From NCBI GenBank assembly GCA_020310875.1, contig CM035420.1, positions 189,006,380-189,070,379 of the forward strand: a stretch of 64,000 bases of DNA, given 5' to 3'. Shown here one piece after another: positions 52,105 to 64,000 of this stretch. Every line of letters starts with the position of its first letter. Positions within the stretch are counted from its first letter, which is position 1. Below the pieces are notes generated by a model. It saw only the letters and a list, made by a program, of their open reading frames with translations. It made no database searches and was not told the origin of the DNA. Position numbers and translations under genes: made by a program. This DNA is from Ceratopteris richardii (taxonomy: Eukaryota > Streptophyta > Polypodiopsida > Polypodiales > Pteridaceae).

Positions 52105-52742
52105 TGGTTTCATTCTAGCACAATGGTGAATATCAATGTGAGGAGATTCACCTCATAACTTTCAATTTGCAAAGACATGAGGGTGGTATGACAACCATGA
52201 GTAAGTGATCACATGCGCATGAGTGACAAGCACACTAACATGCACACACATACACACACACGTACACACAAGGTAAGAAAAAGAGATGAACAATGGACTC
52301 TATAAATTATGTGCTCTTCATACAAAGTTTCATAAAAAATCTAACCTCAAACAATCCAACCTCTCAAATGAGCCTTCTAGCTTTTTCTATAGTTATTTGA
52401 GGGACTTTAAAAGTAAAGAAATTTGGTAGGTAGGTACTTCTAACAGTCCTCAAGCTAGAGGACTCCTCAGCTTGAACAAAATGGAGTTGGAACTATCAAG
52501 AAGAATATTTATAATGGAGTGTAGTGATGACAATCATTGTTGTTTGAAAAGAAATTCTAGAAATTTTAGTTAGGCCTACTCGCTAGATCTTTTTTGATTA
52601 CTCTGCCTGCTTGGTCCTTCTATGCCTTCTCTCTGATCTTATTCCCTTAGGCTCCCTTGCCTCATGCTAACTTGGCATGATAAGCCTCCTTAACTCCTAA
52701 CCCCTCCTCTCTCGCATCTCTCATCCCTGACAGACCCTTGTT
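52105..52742 (-). mobile_element. Decayed gypsy LTR with a bit of 3' internal sequence
   Basis: Matches the young gypsy LTR along its length (GACATGAGGGTGGTATGA, ACATGCACACACATACAC, CTCAAGCTAGAGGACTCCT) and continues into the adjoining internal text CCCTGACAGACCCTTGT. Minus orientation. An old copy or solo-type remnant. Confidence 0.85.
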
Positions 52743-52744
52743 GT

Positions 52745-53215
52745 GGAGGGTGTTATACATGCTTCAAGCATCTTAAAAAAGTTTGTTAGAGCTACTGGAG
52801 CTACTATCCACATTAGACTAAAAAAGGTTCGTCTTCTCAAAGAGATCTTTGGTAATCTATAAAATATCTTTGGTATATCATAAATACTTCTTAGGGCCCA
52901 TATTCATAATTTCAGACTCTTGTTCTATGTTTTTGCAAAGCATGCTTTATATTAAAATCATGGACAAATTACAAGAAGGTTAGAGAGAATTAGAAAGAAG
53001 GTTGATAACCTTTTCATCCTCTTCATGAGGAACACACTTGTTTCTCAACTTGGTGTTTTTTCTAGAATCGACACCTAATTACAAACTCTCCTACATCTTA
53101 TAATCTTTATTCTCCTTTCAAAAATGAATGTTATATGTTTATCTTTCTAGTTATCATTTAATCCCCTAAGCCATTGTACTCATCATTTAATTCCCGATTG
53201 TAGCCTTGTGGGACG
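52745..53215 (+). repeat. Dispersed repeat, second copy
   Basis: Same orientation and order as 33300-33600 (ATGCTTCAAGCATCTTAAAAA, CTTGTTCTATGTTTTTGC, CGATTGTAGCCTTG). Type unknown. The LINE tail follows immediately. Confidence 0.75.
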
Positions 53216-53340
53216 CGGTGTGGTGCCATGGGTGCTAGGCCCATTCACTTGTACAATCGTTCTCTCTACTAATTGAAATTCGGGAGAGTAGGCTATTGTT
53301 GAATCTCTTTTTGAGAAAAAAATGAGGCTTGAAATTGAGA
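53205..53340 (+). mobile_element. Truncated LINE 3' tail
   Basis: Shares GTGGGACGCG, GGGTGCTAGGCCC..., GTACAATCG and GGGAGAGTAGGCTATTG, and ends in an A-rich run, as does the LINE 3' UTR at 24390-24503. A severely 5'-truncated LINE copy, typical of incomplete target-primed reverse transcription. Confidence 0.75.
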
Positions 53341-53495
53341 GAGATGGAAAAGAAATGAGTTGTCATTCATGGAGAAAGAGAGAGAGTTGAGAGAGATATA
53401 GAGAGTTGAGAGAGAAATAGAGAAAATTGAGAGATATTTGAAAACGAAAGACAAACAATTGAGAGAGAGAGAGAAGATAAAGAGAAAAGGCTTGA
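53325..53495 (+). repeat. GAGAGA-rich repeat, copy 2
   Basis: Second copy of the purine-rich unit at 51901-52080, with the extra phrase GAGAGATATAGAGAGTTGAG. Confidence 0.85.
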
Positions 53496-53499
53496 CTAT

Positions 53500-53757
53500 T
53501 CATAGCATTTATGGACTTGGAGCTCATCACGATTGGAATGATGTGAGTTGGACATTAAAACTACATTTTTGAATGGTGACTTACATGAAGAAGTGTATGT
53601 ATGTCAGCTCTGTGGTTTTGTGTAGAAAGGGCATGAAAACAAAGTGTGTAGGTTGAAAAAGGCATTATATGTTTTGAAGCAAGCACCACATGCTTGGCAT
53701 GAAAAAATACATGCCTACTTGATTGCACATGGTTTTGAGAGGAGTGAAACTGAGAGA
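53500..53757 (+). mobile_element. Copia reverse-transcriptase scrap
   Basis: Plus-strand reading near the first catalytic Asp: [47 protein letters not shown] and HGFERSETE. A copia family different from Copia-2. Broken. Confidence 0.85.
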
Positions 53758-54005
53758 CCAAAAAGTAAATTAGACTAGATCTTCACTTTTCCTAGATTCT
53801 AGGAAATTAGATTGATTCATCACAACAAACACTACCCCCTAGATTCAACTTTGAAATCATGGAGGAGGAGTCGTGGGAAGCTTCATTACCATCTATATGA
53901 ATGCCCAAAATCATTTGCACATTACATTGAAGAAATATACATACACTTTTGGTCATCATTGTGTTGCTCCTTCATTTCTTTGCACCTTCATCTTCAACAA
54001 CATTT
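53758..54005 (+). mobile_element. Copia-2-family LTR fragment
   Basis: Matches the Copia-2 3' LTR at about 30070-30310 (AGATCTTCACTTTTCCTAG, CACATTACATTGAAG-like text, ATATACATACACTT.TG). Abuts the copia RT scrap. Old. Confidence 0.8.
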
Positions 54006-56318
54006 ATCGAGAAATTGAGAGAAATATTAATAGATATTTTCTACATATGGCCATGTCACTGCTATAGGAGTGTACAAAATAAAAAATTATTAGGATTGAG
54101 GAATCACGCGAATGTTTGGTTTTGTAGTTTCTAGGCCATTCTAGGTCATCTCTTCAAGCGCTGCTATCCCATGGCATTTATCGAGAAATTGATTTTTTGT
54201 TTTTCAATTTCATTGTGTTGGTTCCCATAAGTAGCACAAAATGCATCACTTAAGGGAGGATGCATCCAATACTATCATTTTTCAATGTCTATATATGTGT
54301 GATAATCCTCTATATATTAGGACCATTCACTACATAGATCATACTCCGCTCTAATTGATCATTTTCAATTGAATGGAATAGACAAAATACTCTCTCAAAG
54401 ACTTTTTGTTTCTCGAGACTAAGCATAGAATCTCCACTTTTCTTAGTAGAATTGTCTTCTAAATCCTTGAAAATGGGTTCATGCTTCTTTTTGAGTGTTT
54501 CCCCATTGCCATTGATTCTATCTAGTTGATTAGCAAAGATGCACATTTCTCAAGAATTCTAAGATCATATCATGCTCATAAATCACAAGCATATCATGTG
54601 AGGGGCTTGCATTCTGATTCACAATATGCTAATCCTCCTTAATCCAGAACATATGTAACTTATCGTTATATTATAATTGAAGTAGGATATGGTAATCCTC
54701 CTATTAATCTAGAACATATGTGAACTTTTTGCATACTCTTTGGCTTGTTTATGGAGCTTCACATGGTCACCTCAAACTATCTAGTTAGTTTCAAAGTTTT
54801 GTAGGTGGAATTCTTCTCAAAAGTATTTTAAAACATGGGTTCTCTTGGTTTTCGGTTGTCCTAGACATCTATCTAATTTTAGGTGATATGTTGTGCATTG
54901 AGTATGATCTCTCCCAACCCGAATAGACACCCACTTAGTCAAAGAAGTTCTTTTTCCCCTAAATGGAGAATTTTCTTAAATTTCACACGAATTTTGTTAT
55001 CCCTATTATGGGAGCATCGAGGAGTATCATGCTTCCTATGACTATTCCTCTTTTATCTCAAATCTCTTTTTGGACTTCTCTTATTCAAGTTGCACTATCT
55101 TTAAATGTATTTTGTGAACCCCCACACAATTCATTAGCCGCAAATGTGAGAAAATCTTAAATAAATTTGCTAGGATTAACGAAAAAAGGATCCCATAATT
55201 TTCCTAACATGAGATCATGAATTGCAATTTTTTTAATAAGGGCCACCGTTTGCAAATTGGAAAGTTTCACAATCAACAAATTGTAACCATGATATCCCTT
55301 TGAGAATGCTAGTCAACAATCCCTCAAGCTTTGGGTTCAAGAAATGATATTGCTCATTGGAGATGTTCCCATGGTCCAAAATTCATGATGGTGATCAATC
55401 CTTTCTCTTTGATTTCTGAGTTTTCGGCCATTGCTTTGGAAATACGAAGCATTTGGTTTAATATCTCTATTTCCTCATTTACAAAGACCAATGAATGATA
55501 GAGATATTAGATTTGACATATCCATGACTTTTCATGCTTGAGTATCTATCAATTGCATATTGAGATTTCAAATTTTAACCTTTTTCCTATGTTCATGGTG
55601 AACTTTACTAAATTTATGCCTTTTGAAGGGGACACTTTTGTACTATTTCTGGTTGCATAGTTATGCATAAACAATGTCAGAGAATAACTATGAAAGTTCC
55701 ATACAATTGAATGGAAGATTTCAACTACCACAAATTGAAAAAATTACAGCTTTGATCACATGAAAAAAAAAACAGTTGTGCATTCTTTTGAAGCTTTGAG
55801 CTGGCATTATAAACCTCTCGGAACTCTATTAAGTCATCTTTTCCAACAATACACATCATGAATTTTGCAACCTTGTTTCTCCCGTATGATGGGTGCACTA
55901 TGACAAATATCCATGCAGGATTGAGTCAATTACAAAATTCAAAAACAATAAGGTGGCAAAAAAATGGTCATGTTTCATGAAGGAAAACTGGTGATGTCAC
56001 CCAACTATATTCCTGTTCTTCCCAAGGGCTAGTTCCCCTATAAGAGAACTTCATAAGGAAAACGAACACTTGTTGGATACAAAATCTCACATCAAGGTTG
56101 AGGAACTTTGAGAGGCGGTAGAAGCCTATTATTCACCATTGTCCAGTTGAAGAAGCAAGGATTTCCCTTGACATATCGGCCAACATAAACTACAAGCTAA
56201 TAAAATAAGACTTCTACGGAATGACACCTTCTATTATGTGAAAAATGATGCACTCATATTTACGAGTGAGAAACAACCCTTTGGAAGATCACTATTAAAA
56301 GAGAATGGTTAAGCAATG
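54006..56318. other. 2.3 kb with nothing recognised
   Basis: A/T-rich DNA with only short open frames (the longest about 78 codons). No motifs, LTR ends or repeats shared with the rest of the window were seen, apart from GAGAAATATTAATAGATA near 54020, which also occurs near 52077. It may be very old element debris. Confidence 0.5.
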
Positions 56319-57345
<1,027 letters not shown>

Positions 57346-57840
57346 CTAAAACTCCCCCTCTTGAGTTTGTCATCCTTGATAGACCCTTGTGGTGTTGGGT
57401 TATCAATGTAGTACTAGATAATGTTGGTGGCAAGCTCTTGCTCTCGTAAGCATAGTCCCTTTGCGAGATCTAATTTGAGGTATTTCCAATCAACTATGCC
57501 TAGGACATCTATATTCAATAGTCTATAGTATGTGGAGTGTACCGCATGTTCGCATGCAAAGACTTGTAGCAGATGAGTGGATTTTGAGATAAAGAGTTAA
57601 GAATTGTACTCCCAAAATCCTATTGTGAACATGTCTTCAAATGTTTGTTTGTAATAGGTAGGGAGGTACTTTGCTCTACAATGTAGTCTTGTTTGCTTAG
57701 GTTGTAAACTAGATCTAGATTTCCATTTTCACATCCCGGTGTGGATACATGAGGAGCCCAGAAATTCTAGAATGTCTTAAAGGCCACAAGCATGAGATCA
57801 AATGTCTTGATGAGAATCTCTACCACAATGTTAGGCATGG
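57346..57840 (-). mobile_element. 3' internal end of a decayed gypsy, C-terminus of the extra frame
   Basis: Continues from the LTR into CCTTGATAGACCCTTGT and then text matching, on the minus strand, the last 250 or so codons of the 1350-codon frame (compare 35190-35700). Fossil. Confidence 0.8.
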
Positions 57841-58560
57841 GCTTCAAGCAAGGCATCGAGTGGTGAATATTTTTAGGTAGTCACAATCCACCCAAAACAC
57901 TGAGGTTCCTATACGAAAAGCTAATGTGTGTAAGTCATCATGTCCTCTAATTCCTAGAACCACTTGGAAATGGGTACCAAAATAGTTCCATGCCCAAGAT
58001 AAACCACCATATTTTAAAACAATGTATACACACAAACTCGACTCTTGTAGGCCCATAAAGGAACCATGAGAAGTCAAAAAATCATGTAAGATACCAACCA
58101 CATAAACTTTGTAACATACATGTACATTACTATAAGTATATTGAGCTAATGCATTTTCCTAACCATGCACATAGGCATTGCACCAACTCACAACCTCACA
58201 TCACAAGACATTCAACACTTACACACCCACTTTCACACTACACAAGGATGTAAGGGAGACATGTTGGTATTGTAAAGGGAAGACGGTATTGTCAACTTTC
58301 TTTGACAATACTAATGTGTTTTTTCTTACTATATCAGATCCACAAAGTGCAAGAGAAGTTAGCATTACACAATGGAAGAAGCACGAAATTTTTCACAACT
58401 GATGCATAAAAAAAACCTTAAACATCGAGGAACACCCTTCAGAGAGGCCTCCCATGTTTTACAACTATCAAGGCACCATTCCAATTTAGGACCCGCTATC
58501 AGGATGTATAGAGAGGGTGCACACGCACACACTCTCATTTGTTCAATTAGCTAGTAGGAC
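57841..58560. other. Unassigned interval between opposed gypsy pieces
   Basis: No coding sequence recognised. 58160-58250 resembles spacer text between the two frames of the gypsy family (CACTTACACACCCAC-like). The join between minus-strand and plus-strand gypsy sequence lies somewhere here. Confidence 0.4.
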
Positions 58561-61480
58561 CTTTAGGGGATGCACCTCACATATGGGAAGACAAATGCAA
58601 GTCCAATAATACATGGGGCATATATTTTTTTTCCTCAAAAGAATTTTAAGAGTTACATAATTTAGATGACTTGCACAACATTTGGGAAAAGGCAAGATTG
58701 CTACACTACTTCAATGCTCCCTTGCGCAAGCCCAAGTTCTTAAGAAGCTACTTTGATTCAAACTCTCCAACCTAGAGGAGGTAACGACCTTCCTGGAACC
58801 TTCATGGTCCCCTTGTTGATGTCCAACTAGGAGTTAAAGAAATTCAAGTTGTCCCAAAATTTGGCCCGTGAGGCTCTCAGTATGAGAGGCACACATATTC
58901 CAACAGAAAAAGATACCTTGATACCAGATGCAATGAAAAAATGGGACAAAGATTCACACAATGGCATAAGAAAATATGGTTTGGTTCATACTTGTTAGAA
59001 TCAATAGGGCTCACTATAAATTTGCCACATAGTTTCATTGATCAGCCCCATGTGCCAAATACAAGATGGTCATGCAAACTAGTAGCCAATGGTTGTTGCA
59101 CTATCACCAAGATTATTTACAGATGCTTGGCTTATGATATTGCTATAGAGTGAGCTCTTACTGGAATGCAACTATAAGTATTTAAGAAAAGGAAAGCTTC
59201 AAATCCACAACCAAAGAGGATGTGTGGCACCACCCCTTGCATACAACCTAGAGGCATGGTCATGACACCAAAAGTATCACCAACGGGTGAACCAATAGTC
59301 CACCCTTTCACAATTTGATCCCCTAGAACCATAGCAGTTCAATCCACAACTACTACCAATACAACCACCATAGCACAACCATCGGCCCCACCACTTCCAA
59401 TTTACTTTGAATTCCCATTCATTGAAGGACTAGATGACATAGGTACCTTTGACTTCAAGAAAATCCTTCAAGATGTTCCACTATCCGATGTAGAGCTAGG
59501 ATCAGAAATAGAATATGAGCTAGAACGACAATCAAAAAAGCACAATGAACAACAATGTACAAAAGAAGAATGCCATGTCCACTAGGAGAAAGAACATTTA
59601 CCATGGTCCTAGGAAGAGGATAGGTATGAAGGTGATGAGGAAGAAGAGGGAGAGTCTATTTATATTGCAATTCTTAGATTATGAAAGACCATGAAAGATG
59701 TTTAGGCTTGCAATTGCCTATATGAGCAACGAAGTCAAGTCATCATGAAGAAATTATTAGAGGTAGATGATGAGGAGCTCTAGTTCATCAAATCTTGAAG
59801 AGAACTCTCTGATGTTGTAGAAGTGGTAGGAGCAATTGGTCACATCCTAAAGAAACCAAGTGTACAATATGATGAAAGATGAGTCGGCACAATTTTGCGA
59901 CGAGACAAGAACATACAAAGTCATATAACTTCTACTACGATATCTAACACTACCCCTATCACCACCAAATTCACTTTCACTTCTGTACATACTACCACTA
60001 CCAAAATAGTTACTCACACGACCAAACACATCTTCCATACTCCTCCTACCTGACCTCCAAGAACTATTGAACCCACCCGAGTCACTACCACTAACGTACA
60101 AGTAAGCATTCCCATCATTACGACCAATGTACAAATCGCCACTCACCATGTAACTACCTTCCTTAGTTTCATATTCTGTAGTCCAATATCATATTCCCAA
60201 CTTTTTTCATCTCATGATAATCCATTATAAAATTTTAGTATTACTACAACCATAAGATTATCATCAGAACTTGTAATCAGTCATCCTACGACCACCACAC
60301 CTTTCCCTCCTCTTCAACCATCCTTCACTCCATTCCCATAGTTTTCTCAGCCTTTTCTTCCTCATCCAACCACAACCCACACGTCCCTCATGGTGGGATA
60401 CATCTACATGTGCACAAGTTTGACAAGGTCCATTTTATTTACCACCGAGTCCTCAAACTTCATCACATTTTCTATCAAGCACCAGAGACATGTTACCATG
60501 CACTACAATCATTGTATCAGTGTTCATGATAGATGCCATGCACACACCAACATGTCCTATCCCATGGACATTTTGCCTCCAATCACGGCACCTCACCCAT
60601 CCCCCACAGTTCCAAAATCCCCTATCCCAACCTCCACCAATCCTGACATTTTGCATTGCATCCAGTCTTTCTCTTCCCATTCCCATCCCCATTGCATCGT
60701 ACCCTCTTTAAAATGCGTCTAGTATGCATGCATTCACAATCAACTTCACTCTTGAAACTATGGTAAGCTGTGCTAACTAGCTACGATAGGGGTACACTTT
60801 GTTGGCACAATAGGACACTGTAGTTAACCTCAATCAACTCATCCACAGGAAAGAATTTTAGATCTCATGGCTACAAACACTCTTTTATGAGACCAATATG
60901 CCGCCCTACAATTATAACACAATCAACTAGAGGTGCAGATACATGACATGAATAAACAAGCAATCAAGGACTTGGAAGACCACCTATGCATATGAATGGA
61001 ACAAAATGACAAGCTCAATCGTAATATGGCATTATTGAGACAACATCTAGTAGCAAAAAAAAAGAGGAAAAACAAAGACCCCAACAACAAAATCAAGAGA
61101 ATTTGGAGGCACCCATCGAAAACACACCAGGTGCCTCTCCAAATTTCGAGGGAATCCTCCTAAACACATCATAATCTTCTTGGAAGATTATGGCAATTTG
61201 TTAGGAGCTCACGATAAGTTAATGAAAGAGGTCAATCAACTCCAAAAGCAACAACCACAACAACCAACTGGAGTGCTCGCACCAACCAAAGGAGTCTCTG
61301 AACATCTTGTGTCTACCTCAACAACACCTGAACTTTTTCAGTTACAAAACCAAATCATTGAGCTTTAGGCCAGACTTCAACACTCTGAGTGGCCTCCATC
61401 TCCACCTGAGGCACCAAAAATTAGACAAAATTTTTCAGATTTTGATTCATTAGACCTTCAAGACTGAACATGAGGAATTA
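58561..61480 (+). pseudogene. Decayed copy of the gypsy extra frame
   Basis: Plus strand, same order of regions as the 1350-codon frame: NIWEKARLLHYFNAPLRKPKFLR (about 58680), MRGTHIPTEKDT (about 58880), KKIWFGSYLLESIGL, CTITKIIYRCLAYDIAIE (to 59150), a Thr/Pro-rich stretch (59340-60700), Gln/His-rich coiled-coil (60880-61050) and a GNLLGAHDKLMKEVNQLQ block (61190-61370). It shows that both the globular motifs and the coiled coil are old features of this family. Heavily broken. Confidence 0.85.
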
Positions 61481-62127
61481 GGTATGGTCTACGTAGTAAA
61501 GTTAGTTCAACATTTTTTCCACAAAAAGATCCTTTCATTAGTTAATAAGAAAGCCCAAAGGGATATACACCCATCCAAGAATCATGAAATTTATACAAGG
61601 GGACAAATCACCCCACACACCCACCCAACACCATGAAAGATCTAGCTTCTGGAGGAGGAGATGTGGGGAGGGGGAAAAAGCCAAGCAGGTGATCGATAGC
61701 ACCAATGGATAGTATCACCCTAAATGGTAAAGAAGGGGCCTTTCTTCTAGAGCTAGAGAAAGGCATGTCCCCATCAAGTCGTGACATCACAACCACCCGA
61801 AAGACATTCCAATTGCCCTTGCAAAGTGTGGATCAGCTCCAACCAAAAGTCTTGAATAGTCTTGATGGGAGGAATGCCATGTGGGAAGGGTCTGAATCTC
61901 CTCAAGGTCAAGATCAATATGCAAATAAGGAACATGAGTGCAACCACATGAATCCACTGAAAGGTGCAATGCACCATGATCTTAGACTCCACTAGTGAGC
62001 TAATCATCTTCCCTCCTTGCCAATCTCAAAGAAAAGATTCTGATCCTCAGTAATGCCCTGAATAGCAATCAAAACCTCCATCTAAGTGAAGGCCCTTTTC
62101 CATGCCCTGAACATGATCCTGAGATCA
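61481..62127. other. Unassigned interval
   Basis: No recognised domain or repeat. The right end has nested palindromes at 62111-62140 (GATCCTGAGA/TCTCAGGATC, 10-bp stem) at or just outside the edge of the chromovirus LTR. Confidence 0.4.
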
Positions 62128-62732
62128 TGTTCTCAGGATCTTGCTCACACGCATACAGAGATTATGAATGCAGAAGACACACAGAAGAATAGAGACAACA
62201 AGAGACGAGACTGAACGCAGTATTGGGTGCAATCTCCCTCCATGCACTCTCTTTCGACAGTCCACAGAGTGCATGTATTTATAGGAACTTTTGATTACGT
62301 CGAAAAGAGTGGTTACATGAGAGTAGCTTCGAAAAGCAAGCGTGAAACTAAAAGTTGGTAACTTTTACAGAAAGCCATTGCTTTCAATAACAGAAACTAT
62401 GGTCTACAGCGACCCTTATTCTAACCATTACTTTTCTAACTGTTTCTAACAATAGAACCTTCTACGCATAATAATTATTGAGATTATTGATATCCACCCT
62501 TTCACGCTTTGCACGCTCCTCACGAACCTTCAACTGCTATATCAAAAACATCAAAAACACATTAATACATCAATAATTTAACACTCTAACAATGCATTGT
62601 TCAATAATAATTTTACACTCCAACAATGCATTGTTCAACATATTCCATGTTACAATCCAACAATGCATTGTTCAACATATTCATGTTACACTCCAACAAT
62701 GCATTGTTCAACATATTCCATAAGTTATAACA
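62128..62732 (-). mobile_element. Chromovirus 3' LTR (left edge approximate)
   Basis: On the minus strand it begins TGTTATAACTTATGG directly after a polypurine tract CTGAGGGGCA (62733-62742). It has a TATAAATA box (62276-62283) and ends near GAGAACA. A 37- to 40-bp unit containing CCAACAATGCATTGTTCAACATA is repeated about four times at 62580-62725; each unit contains the palindrome CAATGCATTG. Confidence 0.7.
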
Positions 62733-62926
62733 TGCCCCTCAGTTGAAAAAGCAACTGACCTCAGTTGATAAAATAATAAACATGGATGGCCAATCACATG
62801 TTTCATCACTGAATTAAAAAAATAGGCATGTGCCATGTAAAAACACATGCATGGAAATGTTCATGGAGCTGTTACATTAATGTGTTTGTGTATGATATGC
62901 AGAAATTAAGTGGTCATAATGAGGTG

Positions 62927-64000
62927 TTAATTGTGTTTTATGTATCCATTGTCATTCTTCAATAGAGTGATTTTTGTACGTAACCAAATATCGATGATAT
63001 TGAGTACCTGTGCATGTAGTAGTGACATCATGATCAATGATTTTCTCAGGAAGTAAGATTTCAGATGGTCGGTCTGGGTGAGGGACATGGGAGTGGGAAG
63101 CTTTTTACCAAAAACAATTTCAAAAGGTGCACGACCTGTAGTGGTGTGTGCAGTGTTATTGTAAGAAAATTGAAGCAATGGCAACTTTTCATCCCAGTTA
63201 TTAGGATTATCTAATGAATAACAATGCAATAAATCAAGAATAGTACTATTTGTAGCCTCACTTTGTCCATTACTTTCATGATGAAATGCGGAACTAAAAT
63301 CTATTTTAGAACCAAAATGTTGAAATAAGGCAACCCAAAAATGATTACAAAATCTAACATCATGATCAGATAACATTACTTTAGGAAATCCATGATGTGG
63401 GAAAATGCATTTAATGAATAATTTTGCAGCTTGAGGTGCAGTCAAAGTTTTTCTACATGGAATGAAATATGCATATTTACTAAACCTATCAACTATTGTC
63501 CAAATCATATCATTATGTGATGAAGTGATGGGAAGACCTGTGATAAAATCCATAGAGATTTGTTCCCATGGTTCATTCGGAATGGAAAGTGGCATCAATA
63601 ATCCAAATGGTTTACCATGATGACGTTTGACACGATGACATACAATGCATTGAGAAACACAATGTGCAATATCTTTTTCCATGAGTGGCCAAAAGAAGAA
63701 ATCTTGGCAAGCAGAAATGGTGTTGTGTATGCCTCTATGACCCATGTAAGATGGTTCACGCATTTCTTTAATGAAAAAATCTTTAAAAGCTTGGGTTATG
63801 CACAATCTATGTTGAAAAATAAAGAAAACCATTATGAAATGTATAATGTTCAACAGATAAAGATGCACCATTGTTGAAGTCATGTCATGCACGTGAAAAA
63901 TACAAATTAGATGCATAAGTGGAAACCATTTCTTGAAAAGAATGAATTTGTATGGCAGAAATATTATGCAAAAGAACAGAATGCGAAGGAAAACGGCTAA
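62927..64000 (-). mobile_element. Chromovirus (Ty3/gypsy) integrase, runs off the window
   Basis: Minus-strand pol end: H2C2 zinc region (GHRGIHNTISA, FFWPLMEKDI, CIVCHRVK), integrase core (PWEQISMDFITGLP, TIVDRFSKYAYFIPC, FPKVMLSDHDVRF, HHESNGQSE), NYNNTAH-type text and FGKKLPTP. Related to the fossil at 7856-8190 only at the level of the chromovirus group. The element continues past 64000, so its upstream parts are not visible. Broken near its end. Confidence 0.9.

Noticed and set aside
54310-54546. 78-codon minus-strand frame as a host gene
   Set aside because: Short, A/T-rich, with no recognised motif and no supporting splice or promoter context.
59847-60149. Gly/Ser/Tyr-rich 100-codon minus-strand frame
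   Set aside because: Antisense of the Thr/Pro-rich part of the decayed extra frame; composition explains it.
61608-62007. Several 60- to 96-codon overlapping frames on both strands
   Set aside because: Mutually overlapping, with no family resemblance; probably chance frames in old debris.

Overview
This window looks like intergenic DNA from a plant nuclear genome. Everything recognisable in the 64 kb is mobile-element or repeat sequence: Ty1/copia and Ty3/gypsy LTR elements, a non-LTR LINE, and traces of a CACTA-type DNA transposon. No single-copy host gene, rRNA or tRNA gene was found. tRNA-Asp and initiator-Met primer sites, a plant-type L1-like LINE and nested LTR elements point to a land plant. 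The low gene density would fit a large genome, perhaps a gymnosperm, but that last step is inference.

Layout. 1-985 is a palindromic 18-bp minisatellite. 1.1-1.85 kb is copy A of a spliced, Ptta/En-Spm-like gene fragment. 1.9-2.75 kb is an old LINE piece. 2.76-7.43 kb holds fossil copia pieces of two families, one inverted. 7.86-9.58 kb holds small chromovirus and copia scraps. 9.58-13.41 kb is a decayed gypsy of the Athila/Tat type. It is cut at 13414 by the 5' LTR and leader of a relative.

14769-30905 is a three-deep nest. Copia-2 (target duplication ATGTG) sits in the palindromic leader array of that gypsy. Copia-3 (16741-26809, target duplication GTAAT) sits in Copia-2. A nearly complete LINE (about 18047-24503, with an open 1274-codon ORF2) sits in the gag region of Copia-3. 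The gypsy leader array resumes at 30906. Copy B of the Ptta-like gene, a long perfect-looking hairpin and a 12-bp repeat array follow (31.4-32.8 kb).

34437-51443 is a very young, whole-looking 17-kb gypsy element on the minus strand. It has two 737-bp LTRs differing at one base, target duplication GTGCA, a tRNA-Asp primer site, a 3206-codon gag-pol frame and a second 1350-codon frame between pol and the 3' LTR. The polyprotein is unusual: its integrase zinc-binding module appears twice, a second aspartic-protease-like domain follows the integrase, and the C-terminus carries spaced WVPK-like motifs. The second frame has no function I can name. It has coiled coils and an Arg/Ser-rich tail encoded by the LTR itself.

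51.4-64 kb holds simple repeats, decayed LTRs of the same gypsy family, old copies of the 1350-codon frame in both orientations, a LINE tail, a copia scrap, about 2.3 kb with nothing recognisable, and a chromovirus 3' end running off the right edge on the minus strand.

The relative order of events can be read from the nesting. The 9.6-kb gypsy is older than the 13.4-kb gypsy, which is older than Copia-2 (LTRs about 5% apart by eye), then Copia-3, then the LINE. The 17-kb gypsy is the most recent insertion that can be dated from LTRs.
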